Assembly: GCF_000520995.1 (NCBI RefSeq)
Contig: NZ_JACA01000013.1
Coordinates: 124,001-188,000 of the forward strand
Length of the DNA: 64,000 bases
Direction of reading: 5' to 3'
Origin: Aquimarina macrocephali JAMB N27
Lineage (GTDB): Bacteria; Bacteroidota; Bacteroidia; Flavobacteriales; Flavobacteriaceae
Under the pieces are notes generated by a model. That model was not told where the DNA came from. It saw only the letters and a list, made by a program, of their open reading frames with translations, and did not search any database. The translations under genes were made by a program, and so were the position numbers. This document shows, in pieces, positions 18,240 through 28,315 of the stretch (within the stretch, counting starts at the first letter, position 1; each line of letters begins with the position of its first letter).

Positions 18240-19681
18240 AACACAATATTTATAGTGAATTTAGTTCCTTTATCAAGCTCGCTATCAATGGATATTGTTC
18301 CTTTTAAGGCTTCAATTTGAGATTTGATTATAAAAAGCCCCAATCCTTTGGCATTAGCATTTTTATGAAACGTTTTTCTAAACCCAAACACTTTGTCTCC
18401 ATATTTATTTAAATCAATCCCTAAACCATTATCTCTAAATATCAGCTGAATTCTATTATTTGTTTTTTCTGAAGAAATATAAATGACGGGCTTTCTTTTA
18501 GAAGAGCAATATTTTAGAGAGTTTGAAATAAGATTAAGAAATATACTTCTTAGATAAGCAATCGAATAGGAAATTTCTTCAATTTCAAAATTAGTAATGA
18601 TTTTTGCCTGAGTCTCCATGATTTTTGCACTTAATTGCCTTTTTACCTCAATACATGTTTCCTGAAGAGAGATATTTTGAATAGTCATATCAGTAGATTC
18701 GTTAATCTGTACCACATTTATCAAGTCTTTCATTGTTTTATTAAGTACCTCTGCAGAATTTTTGATCATATCCGTATAGTTCATTTGCTCTTTTGTAAGA
18801 GTACTGTCTTCTAAAAATTTGGTAAGCATAAAGATATTAGCAACTGGTGATCTTAAGTTATGAGAAGTAATATAGGCATAGTCCTCTAATTGCTTATTTT
18901 TTGCTATTAATTCTTGTAATGTCGCTTCTATTTTTTGTTCTTGTCTGATTGCTTTTGTAATATCTCTGGCAATTCCAAATACTTCTCCGGTATGATCCAA
19001 TGCAGTGGCATTCCAATCCAACCAAACAATTTCTCCCGTTTTAGTAAGGTATCTATTCCTAAAATTAAATATAGTAGTGCCATCAAATTGTTTTGCGGCT
19101 TCTGCAACAGTATTTTGTCGATCATCTGGATGAACAAATGTTAAATAAGGACTATCCATTAACTCTGTTTCGGTATATCCTAAAGTTTTACTCCATTGTG
19201 GATTTAATTTGGTAAAATACCCTTCAGGATTTGAAATAGTTATTAAATCCTGACTTAGATTAAATAAATCTTCTAATTGTCTATTTTTAAGTTTTAAAGC
19301 AATTAAATCTGCTTCTACAGAAGATCTTTCTAATTTTTTTTGAGTTATATCTTTTGCAATTAGCAAAAATCCTTCTTCATATCCAATTTTGGTTATAATC
19401 CATTCAAACCATATAATATCGCCCATTTTACTAATAAGTCTAATCTTGAATGGTTCAGAAGTAGAAGTTTGCAGTCGACGCTCGATTGCCTGTTTGGCTT
19501 TACTCCTATCCTCATAATGCACCAAAGTTAAATAAGGTATACTTAACAATTCCTTTTTGCCATACCCTAGTAAAACAGACCATTGAGGGTTTGACTCAAC
19601 AAAATATCCATTATCATTTACTATTGTGATAAGATCATTATTTAGTACATTTTTTTTTATATATACAGAACTTGTTTTCAT
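18236..19681 (-). CDS. PAS-domain sensor histidine kinase
   Basis: This 481-residue soluble kinase has no membrane segments. Two PAS/PAC modules lie at roughly residues 10-120 (DNGYFVESNPQWSVLLGYGKKEL) and 140-250 (PEGYFTKLNPQWSKTLGYTETEL). They are clearly similar to each other and probably arose by duplication. A dimerisation/phospho-acceptor helix follows with the histidine in YITSHNLRSPVANI, and then a HATPase domain with RDNGLGIDL and NAKGLGLFIIKSQ. The ligand of the PAS domains is unknown. It is the first gene of a two-gene unit with the lone receiver and is divergent from the CHASE kinase gene, with 410 bp between their starts. Confidence 0.92.
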   Translation of the reverse strand: MKTSSVYIKKNVLNNDLITIVNDNGYFVESNPQWSVLLGYGKKELLSIPYLTLVHYEDRSKAKQAIERRLQTSTSEPFKIRLISKMGDIIWFEWIITKIGYEEGFLLIAKDITQKKLERSSVEADLIALKLKNRQLEDLFNLSQDLITISNPEGYFTKLNPQWSKTLGYTETELMDSPYLTFVHPDDRQNTVAEAAKQFDGTTIFNFRNRYLTKTGEIVWLDWNATALDHTGEVFGIARDITKAIRQEQKIEATLQELIAKNKQLEDYAYITSHNLRSPVANIFMLTKFLEDSTLTKEQMNYTDMIKNSAEVLNKTMKDLINVVQINESTDMTIQNISLQETCIEVKRQLSAKIMETQAKIITNFEIEEISYSIAYLRSIFLNLISNSLKYCSSKRKPVIYISSEKTNNRIQLIFRDNGLGIDLNKYGDKVFGFRKTFHKNANAKGLGLFIIKSQIEALKGTISIDSELDKGTKFTINIVL

Positions 19682-19802
19682 CGTATTATCATTACAGTAT
19701 TATATGAAATTTTGACATTGGAGTTTACTAATGAAGTAGCCTAATAAAACTATCATTGTAGTTATTTCTTTTTTAATATTTAGATATTAAAAAACCAGTC
19801 TC

Positions 19803-19829
19803 AGGGTAAGGTAAAACATTAGAGGGTAA
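19803..19829. repeat. Pair of AGGGTAA repeats in the kinase intergenic region
   Basis: AGGGTAA occurs at 19803-19809 and again at 19823-19829, exactly 20 bp apart, about two helical turns. The same core appears inverted (TTACCC) in the repeat pair at 19954-19991. This could be an operator for the divergent kinase genes. Confidence 0.3.
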
Positions 19830-19953
19830 TCGGGATATAATGTTTGTATTAAAGTTACTATAATAACTCAACATAAACAACTGTAAGTCAATAATAAAAA
19901 AATAAAATTTACACCTTCTATTAATCATAATCCACATAATAATTACTATCTTT

Positions 19954-19991
19954 AAATTACCCCTATTAAGAAAATTACCCCCTATTAAGAA
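19954..19991. repeat. Tandem direct repeat upstream of the CHASE kinase
   Basis: Two copies of AAATTACCCC(C)TATTAAGAA lie end to end at 19954-19972 and 19972-19991; the second has one extra C. They sit about 100 bp before the CHASE kinase ATG, in an otherwise featureless AT-rich gap of 410 bp (19682-20091). Tandem spacing of about two turns suggests a regulator binding site. Confidence 0.4.
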
Positions 19992-20091
19992 TTCTGAAGC
20001 TTATATACCTTTTTAAAACACTTGAAGAGTTCTTTCTTTTTACTACTACAATCCCATTAATATAAAAGGTTTTTTGAGCTTCTAAAAAATT

Positions 20092-21813
20092 ATGAAAAGA
20101 AAACAATATTATTTAAAATCTCTTATTGATTCTAAATATTGTATTCCTGTTATTTGGGTTATAGGGTTATCACTCTCCATACTTCTGGCAAGATCTTATT
20201 ATATACTTGAGCAAAAAAAAATTGAAATAAAATTTAAAAATGAAGTTGATCAATTTGCAGCATCTCTTCACAGAGAATTTGAGTTAAACCTAGAATCTTT
20301 ACATACCCTATCCACATTATTTAAATCAAACAAAAGCTCTAGTTATCAAACATTTATCACAGAATCCCAGTCTATACGCAAAAGAAACAGCAGCTTTTTG
20401 GCTTTAGAATGGATTCCCTGGGTAAAACATGAAATGAGATCTCTTTATGAAAAAAATCATCAACAAGAATTTTCTGATTTTAGGTTTACAGAAAAAGACA
20501 GTTTTAATCAATTGGTAAATGCAAAAATCAGAAAAGAATATTTTCCTGTTTACTATGTTGATCCTCTCACAAAAAACAAAAATGCTTTCGGATATGATTT
20601 AGCTTCAGAAAAAGAGCGGTATAACACTCTAAAATCCTCGCAGTTAATGGGCAAACCCCTTATCAGTGGAAATATAAAACTAGTCCAAGAAAAAACAGAC
20701 CAAGAAGGGTGCTTAGCTTTTCTACCTATATTTAATGAAAATAAGTCTAAAAAAAACTATAATCCAGAAAATCTAAAAGGGTTTGTACTTGGAGTTTTTA
20801 AATTTTCGAAAATCTTTGAAGCTGCTAATAACACCAATATACCTAAAGAAATCCAGGTGATGTTGCTCAACCAAAAAAATGAAACCTCTAAAGACACCTT
20901 ATTCACCTATCAATCTGCACAGGTCAATTCCCAGATCAATTTTAACCATCAATTTGATTTACCAGTTTTATGGGGGAAAAAATGGGTGTTGGTCGCTGAT
21001 CCAACAAGTACGTATATAAAAAACGAAAGAACACCTTACCCTTTAATCATTCTAATAGCAGGAGTGGTATTCACCACTTTACTTGTATTGCTTTTTTATT
21101 CGTTCTCTAAAAGGAACATTCAGTTAACGCAACTTAATATCATGAAATCAAAATTCCTGTCTCTAATATCTCATGATGTAAGAGGAGGAGTAGGAACCAT
21201 GGACGTTCTTCTAAAACTAATACTAGAAGATTTTGAGAATTATAACAAAACTCAATTGAGGGAAATTATAAAATCTATTGAGCAAAACACCAACTCTATT
21301 CATTTTACCTTAGAAAACCTTATTAGTTGGTCTAAAAATGATTTATTAGCGTTAAAACCAGAAAAATCTTTATTTAGTATTACCGAATTATTTGAAAATA
21401 TCACTGAATATTTTCAGCCTATTATAAATCTAAAAAATCTAAAATTTTCTACACACTACTTTACCAACGACACTTATATTCATGCCGATAAGAACATGAT
21501 TTTAGCTAGTTTAAGAAATATCATTTCTAATGCTATAAAATACACTCAAAAAGGAGGAGAAATTCAAATACGACTACTTCAATCCAAAACCAAACATCTC
21601 ATTGAAATTGAAGACACGGGAATCGGTATGGACCCTCATGAGTTAAAAAGGCTTTTTGAATACAATACTACACATAAAAAAGAAGGTACCGGAGGAGAAA
21701 GTAGTACAGGTATAGGTTTAATGATTACCAAAGATTTTTTAGATATGAATAATGCTAAGGTTCAGGTAGAGAGTGCTCTTGGTAAAGGCACTACATTTAA
21801 AATTACTATCTAA
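20092..21813 (+). CDS. CHASE-domain sensor histidine kinase
   Basis: This 573-residue membrane kinase has a first membrane helix at about residues 18-38. A periplasmic CHASE domain runs to about 315, recognisable by LEWIPWVKHEMR and by PVYYVDPLTKNKNAFGYDLASE. A second helix follows at about 322-340 (LIILIAGVVFTTLLVLLF). The phospho-acceptor helix has the histidine in LSLISHDVRGGVG, and the HATPase domain has NAIKYTQKGGE, EDTGIGMD and STGIGLMITKDF. CHASE domains bind small extracellular ligands, cytokinins in plants; the bacterial ligand is unknown. No regulator gene is adjacent on the same strand, so it may signal through the divergent lone receiver. Confidence 0.93.
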   Translation: MKRKQYYLKSLIDSKYCIPVIWVIGLSLSILLARSYYILEQKKIEIKFKNEVDQFAASLHREFELNLESLHTLSTLFKSNKSSSYQTFITESQSIRKRNSSFLALEWIPWVKHEMRSLYEKNHQQEFSDFRFTEKDSFNQLVNAKIRKEYFPVYYVDPLTKNKNAFGYDLASEKERYNTLKSSQLMGKPLISGNIKLVQEKTDQEGCLAFLPIFNENKSKKNYNPENLKGFVLGVFKFSKIFEAANNTNIPKEIQVMLLNQKNETSKDTLFTYQSAQVNSQINFNHQFDLPVLWGKKWVLVADPTSTYIKNERTPYPLIILIAGVVFTTLLVLLFYSFSKRNIQLTQLNIMKSKFLSLISHDVRGGVGTMDVLLKLILEDFENYNKTQLREIIKSIEQNTNSIHFTLENLISWSKNDLLALKPEKSLFSITELFENITEYFQPIINLKNLKFSTHYFTNDTYIHADKNMILASLRNIISNAIKYTQKGGEIQIRLLQSKTKHLIEIEDTGIGMDPHELKRLFEYNTTHKKEGTGGESSTGIGLMITKDFLDMNNAKVQVESALGKGTTFKITI

Positions 21814-21902
21814 TTCTATTTTAGTCACTAAATTGGTAACACTACCAAATTCAAGTAAAATTCTTTATTTTAACCTCAGAAATGACCAAAAAATTCATTA
21901 AA

Positions 21903-22409
21903 ATGAAAAAATTACTCATGTTTTTCGCTTTACTATCCCTTTTCTCTTGTAAGCAACAACCTAAAGAAGAAAGCACGCTGCAATCGAAGAATACAAAAGA
22001 AGTTACCGAGGAAATAAAACCTTCAGTAAAATCAATCAAAGAAAAATTACAAGAAAACGGGTTTAAGATCTTTGACTACATAGATGAAGAAACTGGTGAT
22101 ACCGTGATTATGCAACAATATTTTATTGCTTTCTTAAAAAAAGGCCCCAATCGTTCTCAAAGTAAGGAAGAAGCAGATAGTTTACAAAAACTACATCTTG
22201 GACATCTTGGTAAAATGTATAAAGAAGGGTATGCTGATATTTCGGGGCCTTTTGGGGATGATGGTGATATTCGTGGAATCACAATTTACAATACACCAAC
22301 ACAAAAAATGGCAGATAGTTTAGCTAATATGGATCCTATGGTAAAATCCGGACGTCTAATGATCGAGATACATCCATGGTGGGCAGCAAAAGGATTTCCT
22401 TTGAGATAA
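21903..22409 (+). CDS. YCII-like lipoprotein
   Basis: From the ATG at 21903 the product is a 168-residue lipoprotein with a short hydrophobic signal and lipobox LFSC. An ATG at 21882 would add seven residues and is also possible. After a charged linker the domain from about residue 65 resembles the YCII-related fold (YFIAFLKKGPNRSQ, LHLGHLGKMYKEGYADISGPF, ADSLANMDPMVKSGRLMIEIHPWW). YCII domains are small ferredoxin-like domains, some with a His-Asp pair suggestive of catalysis, and their role is unclear. Secreted lipoprotein versions occur in Bacteroidota. It ends 12 bp before a bidirectional terminator. Confidence 0.75.
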   Translation: MKKLLMFFALLSLFSCKQQPKEESTLQSKNTKEVTEEIKPSVKSIKEKLQENGFKIFDYIDEETGDTVIMQQYFIAFLKKGPNRSQSKEEADSLQKLHLGHLGKMYKEGYADISGPFGDDGDIRGITIYNTPTQKMADSLANMDPMVKSGRLMIEIHPWWAAKGFPLR

Positions 22410-22420
22410 GTATAAATGTA

Positions 22421-22466
22421 AAAAGAGTGGAGTTCCTGATTACATTCAGGAATCCCACTCTCTTTT
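22421..22466. terminator. Bidirectional terminator between convergent genes
   Basis: Arms built on GAGTGG..TTCCTGA and TCAGGAA..CCACTC pair across a 6-nt loop with two mismatches in the middle of the stem. The stem is flanked by an A-run on the left and a T-run (CTTTT) on the right. It serves the YCII lipoprotein gene (plus) and the protease gene (minus). Confidence 0.75.
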
Positions 22467-22501
22467 CAGTATTTTACGTACTAGCTAGCTTTAGTTTGAC
22501 T

Positions 22502-24793
22502 TTATCGCTTTACAAAACGTTTAGTATATTGATTATTTCCATCTGTGAATTTCAGAAAATAAATTCCTTGTTTCAAATGCCCAACATCTATAGTGGATTT
22601 ATTTTCACCTGATATTGAGATAATTGTTTTTCCTAAAATATCTATTACAGAATACGAGATTTCTTTTGATTCTGTATTGAAAGATATATTAAGTATATTT
22701 CTAGCCGGATTAGGATAAAGTGTTACATTATTATTTTGTTTAGCAGTTAGCGATCCACCAATCACAACAGTATAATCTTCGACTTCGCCATAATTAAATG
22801 ATCCACAAGCAGAAGGAGACGTATTATATCTCATAGTAACTCGCATTCTAGTAGTTCCATTGGTAGCAGATGAAGGCACTGTAAAGCTTCCGCTTACGGT
22901 TGCGTTTTGAGTTGCAGATTGTGTCCAGACTTGTTCTCCGGTATCTGCAAAATCACCATCCTGATTATAATCTATCCACACCCGGTAGGCTTCATTGTAT
23001 TTTGTGCCTGGCCAGGTAGGTGTTACTGTGATCGTATTTGAACTTCCTTTGGATAGATTTGTAGATTCTGATGTAAAATCACTATATCCTCCGCTTCCAG
23101 CGGTAGAAGTTTTATCAATAGATCCTATTTGAACCCTACTGATATATTCTTCAGAAGCATTATTTCCATTTGCAGAACAATAAGTAACTCCACCACCACC
23201 TGTAGTGGTCACATTAACTGTATTACTAAATCCAGAAATGTTTCCAGCTGCATCTTTGGCCTTTACTCTAAATTGATATGCCGTATTAGCCGTTAATCCA
23301 GTAATATTTGCAGAAGTACCTGTTACTGATGTAGCAATTGAGTTTCCTTGATACACATCATAGCCAGTTACCCCTACATTATCGGTAGCAGCAGTCCAGG
23401 AAAGTGATACTGAAGTTCCTGTAACATTAGAAGCACTTAATCCTGCAGGAGCAGAAGGCGCCTGCGTGTCTCCACCACTGCCAGGGTTATATCCATTCAC
23501 TATTTTGGTAGTACATCCAGGAGCCAGCCATTGACAAATATTCGGATATGTCACCGAGAGGCGACCATACCAATCTGGTGAATTATTACCACAAGCAGCG
23601 TCTCCACCATGCAATTGACCTACAACCCTTTTATTTTGATCATAGAGAGGAGACCCAGAAGACCCTCCTTCTGTTGTCCCATCATCCCAATCACTTACTC
23701 TCCAGTGAGTAGTTCCTGATCCTGATCCTCCATAATATGATGTGATTGAAGATGGATCACTATCAAATGATATCTTTTTCACATCACCAGCAGGGTGATG
23801 AATACCTGTAGTTTTAGTAGGAATACTTCCCGTGGCATCCCATCCAGAATAATATACATTATATGCAGAAGGTGGTGTAGAAGAAAGCTTTAATAATGCA
23901 TAATCTGAACCTGAGCCGCTATCCATCATTTGAGAACCAGAAATAGACTGACTAGTTGACCCGTCAGAGTTATTGCTACACCCAGGAGATTCATAGTTAA
24001 AAACAAATACCCAGTTGGTCACGTCACGACCAGATGTACAGTGATTTGCTGTTAAAAAATATGGTGTTCCATTATTTGCAGTATTATTCATTAAAGATCC
24101 AGAGCACCATCTTGTTCCGTTTCCTAAAATTGCTAATGCTACTGATCTAATTTGATCTCTCCATGGATCTCCTTCTGCACAAACTACATTGTTATTACAA
24201 GATCCAGAATCTCCAAAGTTTTTTGCCATTGTCATTATACCTCTGTAATCATGGGCAACTGCAGAAATATTTAAATCTGGCTGTTGTTTTACTTGAGCTG
24301 GTTGAAAATATTCTACTATGATTTTGTCTCCTTTTACAGGAGCTAAACCCAATCGTTTTGAGTTTTTATTATTAGCAGAAGTAAATGCTCCACGAACATC
24401 AGATTTATCTCTGTTATAGACAAATAATTTACCTCCTTCTGGAATTTTAAAATTCGAAAAGGTGAGATTAAGTGACAGTGCTCCTTTAGATTCAATCTCA
24501 ATCAGCCAATAACGATCACCTTTTGAATTGGTATACCATTTTCCCGAATTTCTTGGATTAAGATTCGTTTTATGAGCATACGCAAAACGCATTGGTACGT
24601 CTTTACTTGATTCTAAAGCATCTTCCTTTAGCAGTTTTGCTATATCCAGTTTAGGCAATGTTACACCAGGAATTTGGCTTGTTTTTGAAACACGTTCATT
24701 CGAGAACAAGGGTTCTCCTCCTTGGCCTATTTGGGAATAGGCGGTAATGCTTGAACATAATGCTATGACAAGCAATAAAATTGCATTTTTCAT
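22502..24793 (-). CDS. Secreted trypsin-like serine protease with FN3, GEVED and T9SS sorting domains
   Basis: This 763-residue protein has a signal peptide (residues 1-20). A long pro-region precedes a trypsin-fold domain with a probable catalytic triad of H251 (LTANHCTSG), D297 (GSDYALLKL) and S379 (EGGSSGSPL). The order resembles lysyl-endopeptidase-like proteases of Flavobacteria. A fibronectin type III domain follows (about 447-535), then a GEVED domain (RVWIDYNQDGDF, ending FNYGEVEDYTVVI). The last 75 residues form a type A sorting domain (LYPNPARNILNISF, KQGIYFLKF, KRFVKR), so export is by the type IX system. It is probably a secreted enzyme for extracellular protein breakdown. A palindrome, CGTTAAT-T-ATTAACG, lies in its upstream region at 24821-24835. 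Confidence 0.93.
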   Translation of the reverse strand: MKNAILLLVIALCSSITAYSQIGQGGEPLFSNERVSKTSQIPGVTLPKLDIAKLLKEDALESSKDVPMRFAYAHKTNLNPRNSGKWYTNSKGDRYWLIEIESKGALSLNLTFSNFKIPEGGKLFVYNRDKSDVRGAFTSANNKNSKRLGLAPVKGDKIIVEYFQPAQVKQQPDLNISAVAHDYRGIMTMAKNFGDSGSCNNNVVCAEGDPWRDQIRSVALAILGNGTRWCSGSLMNNTANNGTPYFLTANHCTSGRDVTNWVFVFNYESPGCSNNSDGSTSQSISGSQMMDSGSGSDYALLKLSSTPPSAYNVYYSGWDATGSIPTKTTGIHHPAGDVKKISFDSDPSSITSYYGGSGSGTTHWRVSDWDDGTTEGGSSGSPLYDQNKRVVGQLHGGDAACGNNSPDWYGRLSVTYPNICQWLAPGCTTKIVNGYNPGSGGDTQAPSAPAGLSASNVTGTSVSLSWTAATDNVGVTGYDVYQGNSIATSVTGTSANITGLTANTAYQFRVKAKDAAGNISGFSNTVNVTTTGGGGVTYCSANGNNASEEYISRVQIGSIDKTSTAGSGGYSDFTSESTNLSKGSSNTITVTPTWPGTKYNEAYRVWIDYNQDGDFADTGEQVWTQSATQNATVSGSFTVPSSATNGTTRMRVTMRYNTSPSACGSFNYGEVEDYTVVIGGSLTAKQNNNVTLYPNPARNILNISFNTESKEISYSVIDILGKTIISISGENKSTIDVGHLKQGIYFLKFTDGNNQYTKRFVKR

Positions 24794-25002
24794 TGGTTTT
24801 AAGAGTTAAGTTGAGTTATACGTTAATTATTAACGCTAGCTAATCTGTAAAATGTTGATTCTAAGATACTAAGACAACTGTTCAAAATTTAACAATTTTA
24901 TTATTTTAACACAAAATTGCAGTATTTTATGTTTTTATTAATAAATGTGTTTTTAAGTTGATTACGGAGAAAAAATAGAAGAGTTATGGGTTTAAATCAA
25001 AA

Positions 25003-27354
25003 TCACTCTTTGATTTCCATTTTTCGCTTTAATTCATTTCCTTTTTCGTCCAAAACAGTAATAACATGTACTCCTGGTTTTGGAGCCACAGCCATTTCAT
25101 GAAATTGCTTTGTTGTTCCAATAAATTCATTGTCAACATACCAAAACACTCGAGTTTCTGGATTTGTATGCGCAATTTTAAGAATTACCTCATTGGTTTT
25201 ACCATCAAATCCTTTGGGTAAGTAGACACTACTATTGGCCTTTGGAAAGATAAAATCCATTCGTTCCTGAGATTCTTTTATACAGTCTGGTCGATAAGGC
25301 GGTAAAGAACGATAATCTGCATTACCTGTTTTAAAAAAATATTCTTGTAATGGAGGTAACACAAACCAAGATTCATGAATGATATTGGCAACAGGTTCAC
25401 AAGAAGAATTTACTCTGTATTGCTTCGCGGTATCCAGGTGCACTAATTGATGATATGGGCAAGGTTTGGTTCTAGTTCCCGAAAAAGGAACATCCATTTG
25501 TTTGGTTGGGCAGTTGCTACCCGCCAGAAAACCACTTTTAGTACAGACTGTTACAGTAATCAGATCATCATACGGAGCAGGGAACCATTTAGATTTTGGT
25601 AATAGATTAAACACATCAAATAAAACAGGTGCAGCCGAATTTAATCCTGTGAGTTCTGGTCTTCCTTCTCCATCGGCATTGCCAATCCAAATTCCTACTA
25701 CATACTTTTGACTGGCACCGATTGCCCAAGCGTCTCTGTTACCAAAACTGGTTCCTGTTTTCCAAGCAATCTCTCTCGAAGAATCATAAAATTCCCAGGC
25801 TTCATCACCCTCTGGTCGGTTTACTTTTTTCATAGCCTCAAAAGTTAACCAAATACTTCCGGCACCATACACTGGTTTTTGTTGTGTGCTTTTACCAAAG
25901 TCTACTTCTCTATCGGCCAAAACAATTGGTTCTGTAAATTCTTGAGTAAAGTATTCACTAGATGTACTTTGATAGTGGTTTAACGTGCCCGCAAAGCCAG
26001 CATATATTTTACTAAGATCCCAAAGATTTCCTTCTGCTCCTCCAACAATCAATGACAATCCATAATGGTCAGCTCCATATCTCAAATCTCTAATATGAAA
26101 CGCATTCATTTCATCTCTAAATCTTTGCAATCCATACTGTTGCAATAACCGAACTGCTGGTATATTTAAAGAACGAGCCAAAGCTCGATTTGCCGGAGCA
26201 GCACCGCTATAACCTTCATCAAAATTCTTGGGGTTATATCCCGAAATTACTGTAGGGATATCAGAAACCAATTGTTCTGGTAACAATTCACCTTTATCCA
26301 TCATTGCGGCATATAATAATGGCTTTAATGTACTTCCCGTACTGCGTCCTGCCTGGACGATATCTACATCTTTTTGATGTGCTCTGTCGGTTGGTGAATT
26401 TCCTATATAACTTAACACTTCTCTGGTATCAACATCTAAAACCAAAACTGCCATATTATGCACCTCATTTTGTTTTAATACCTCGTGATGTTTTCTAACT
26501 ACTCGATTAACTTGTTTTTGCAGTATTGGATCAATTGTAGTTTGTACTCTTTTACCATTATGTTCTTTTGCCAATCTTTCCAACAAATGAGGAGCTGTTT
26601 GTGGCAAAAAATAAGGTTTTTGAGGTAATGTTTCACTTATTGATAATTCGTATGTCAATGAATCGATTGTCTCTTCTTCTAAAAGGGTATGAAGCAATCG
26701 ATTTCTTTTCTTTAGTAATCTAATTTGGTTTTTTCCAGGATAGATTAAAGAAGGGGCATTAGGTAATACTGCAAGTGTTGCGGTCTCTGCCCAGGATAAT
26801 TGATGAGCGGGTAATCCAAAATAACGCCAAGCTGCCATATCAATCCCCACTACGTTACCACCAAAAGGAGCATGAGAGGCGTATAGTTTCAAAATCCTTT
26901 CTTTAGAAGTTCCAAACTCCAGTCGTGTGGCTAATACTAATTCTTTTAATTTTTCAAAATAGGTGCGTTTTTTACCTTTTCGTGCCAAACGAATAACCTG
27001 CTGAGTGATAGTACTTCCTCCTCTAACCACTTTACCTGCACTAATATTTTCGTTAATCGCTTTCCCCATCGCTACTGGGTTGAATCCGAAATGTCGATAA
27101 AATTGCTGATCTTCAAATGCGATGATACACCGTTTGAATTTTTCGGGCACACTATCGGTCTCAGGGAAACGCCATTGTCCATCGATTGCAATTTTAGCAC
27201 CTAATAATTCTCCGCTTCTGGTTTCAATTACTGTAGCAGTTGGATCATTAAATAGTGGTCTTGGTAATAAAAAGTAATATATAACCAATACTACTCCAAA
27301 GATTATGAAGCGTTTTGGATGAGTTTTTATGTAGTTTCTTACGTTTTTAAACAA
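25003..27354 (-). CDS. pbpC: Penicillin-binding protein 1C
   Basis: This 783-residue bifunctional peptidoglycan synthase has one N-terminal membrane helix (about 14-30). The glycosyltransferase domain of family GT51 has the catalytic glutamate in FEDQQFYRHFG and the GGSTITQQVIRLA motif. The transpeptidase domain has the serine motif STGSTLKPLL and the KTGTSFGNRDAW motif. The C-terminal BiPBP_C domain (about 690-783; RMDFIFPKANSSVYLP, WYVDNEFIGT) is the mark of the PbpC subfamily. In many bacteria pbpC is adjacent to an alpha-2-macroglobulin gene. Here that gene lies on the same strand but about 2.7 kb upstream with four genes between them. Confidence 0.95.
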   Translation of the reverse strand: MFKNVRNYIKTHPKRFIIFGVVLVIYYFLLPRPLFNDPTATVIETRSGELLGAKIAIDGQWRFPETDSVPEKFKRCIIAFEDQQFYRHFGFNPVAMGKAINENISAGKVVRGGSTITQQVIRLARKGKKRTYFEKLKELVLATRLEFGTSKERILKLYASHAPFGGNVVGIDMAAWRYFGLPAHQLSWAETATLAVLPNAPSLIYPGKNQIRLLKKRNRLLHTLLEEETIDSLTYELSISETLPQKPYFLPQTAPHLLERLAKEHNGKRVQTTIDPILQKQVNRVVRKHHEVLKQNEVHNMAVLVLDVDTREVLSYIGNSPTDRAHQKDVDIVQAGRSTGSTLKPLLYAAMMDKGELLPEQLVSDIPTVISGYNPKNFDEGYSGAAPANRALARSLNIPAVRLLQQYGLQRFRDEMNAFHIRDLRYGADHYGLSLIVGGAEGNLWDLSKIYAGFAGTLNHYQSTSSEYFTQEFTEPIVLADREVDFGKSTQQKPVYGAGSIWLTFEAMKKVNRPEGDEAWEFYDSSREIAWKTGTSFGNRDAWAIGASQKYVVGIWIGNADGEGRPELTGLNSAAPVLFDVFNLLPKSKWFPAPYDDLITVTVCTKSGFLAGSNCPTKQMDVPFSGTRTKPCPYHQLVHLDTAKQYRVNSSCEPVANIIHESWFVLPPLQEYFFKTGNADYRSLPPYRPDCIKESQERMDFIFPKANSSVYLPKGFDGKTNEVILKIAHTNPETRVFWYVDNEFIGTTKQFHEMAVAPKPGVHVITVLDEKGNELKRKMEIKE

Positions 27355-27397
27355 TGTGTACTATGGATGAATCTATAAATTATTCAAAAAAAATATT

Positions 27398-28315
27398 TTA
27401 AACCTCTATTGACCTTCCTTCTACTGTTTTACTCCCGTTGGTGTCAAAATAAAAATCAATTTGTCCCATATACACTCCACTTTTACCACATTGATTGACG
27501 AGTACTTTCTTCCCCACTAAATTGTCTATAATAACTGGTTTCGGTAATAATGTATGCGTATGACCACCTATAATCAGGTCGATATCTTTTGTCTTTTTTG
27601 CCAGATGAAGGTCAGAAACTTTATCTTGAGCATTTTTATAATCATATCCAATATGAGAAAGGCAAATTACAAGATCGCAATGCTGATCTTCTTTTAATAC
27701 CCTCGTGATATCTTGAGCAATTTCAATAGGGTCGAGATATTGAGTTTCTTTATATAAATTTTTATTCACTAAACCTTCCAATTCTACTCCTAAACCAAAG
27801 ACTCCGATTTTAATCCCATCTCTTACTAATATTTTATATGGTTTTACTATACCATCTAGCACCGTATTTTTAAAATCGTAATTGGCCGATACAAAATCAA
27901 AAGTGGCATTAGGTAATTGGCTTAGTAATCCATCAATTCCATTATCAAAATCATGATTCCCTATCGTTGCAAGATCATAGTTTAGTTTTGACATCAGTTT
28001 AAATTCAATTTCACCCCCGTAATAATTAAAATATGGAGTGCCCTGAAAAATATCTCCTGCATCTAATAAAATGGTGTTTAGATTTTCTTTTCGTACTTTT
28101 TCTATGATCGATGCTCTTCTGGCAAACCCTCCTAATCCAGGGTATTTATAATGATTGTTTGGTAGTGGATCAATCTGACTATGCACATCATTGGTATGTA
28201 GTACTGTTATCTTTTTTGATACTGGTCTAACACAAGATACTAAACTCACTCCTCCTAAAGTAGCAAAAGCTGTTGCCGATGCTATTTTCTGTATAAATAT
28301 TCTTCTATTCTGCAT
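27398..28315 (-). CDS. 5'-nucleotidase-type metallophosphatase
   Basis: This 305-residue protein has an N-terminal signal with a twin-arginine-like start (NRRIFIQK) followed by a hydrophobic stretch and a cysteine (LVSC), so it may be an exported lipoprotein. The calcineurin-like phosphoesterase metal motifs are complete: VLHTNDVHSQ, DAGDIFQG, TIGNHDFDNG, LSHIGYD and IIGGHTHT. It corresponds to the N-terminal catalytic half of UshA-type 5'-nucleotidases. The C-terminal substrate domain is encoded by the gene directly upstream, which overlaps it by 11 bp, so the two products probably act together in the periplasm to dephosphorylate nucleotides. Confidence 0.92.
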   Translation of the reverse strand: MQNRRIFIQKIASATAFATLGGVSLVSCVRPVSKKITVLHTNDVHSQIDPLPNNHYKYPGLGGFARRASIIEKVRKENLNTILLDAGDIFQGTPYFNYYGGEIEFKLMSKLNYDLATIGNHDFDNGIDGLLSQLPNATFDFVSANYDFKNTVLDGIVKPYKILVRDGIKIGVFGLGVELEGLVNKNLYKETQYLDPIEIAQDITRVLKEDQHCDLVICLSHIGYDYKNAQDKVSDLHLAKKTKDIDLIIGGHTHTLLPKPVIIDNLVGKKVLVNQCGKSGVYMGQIDFYFDTNGSKTVEGRSIEV

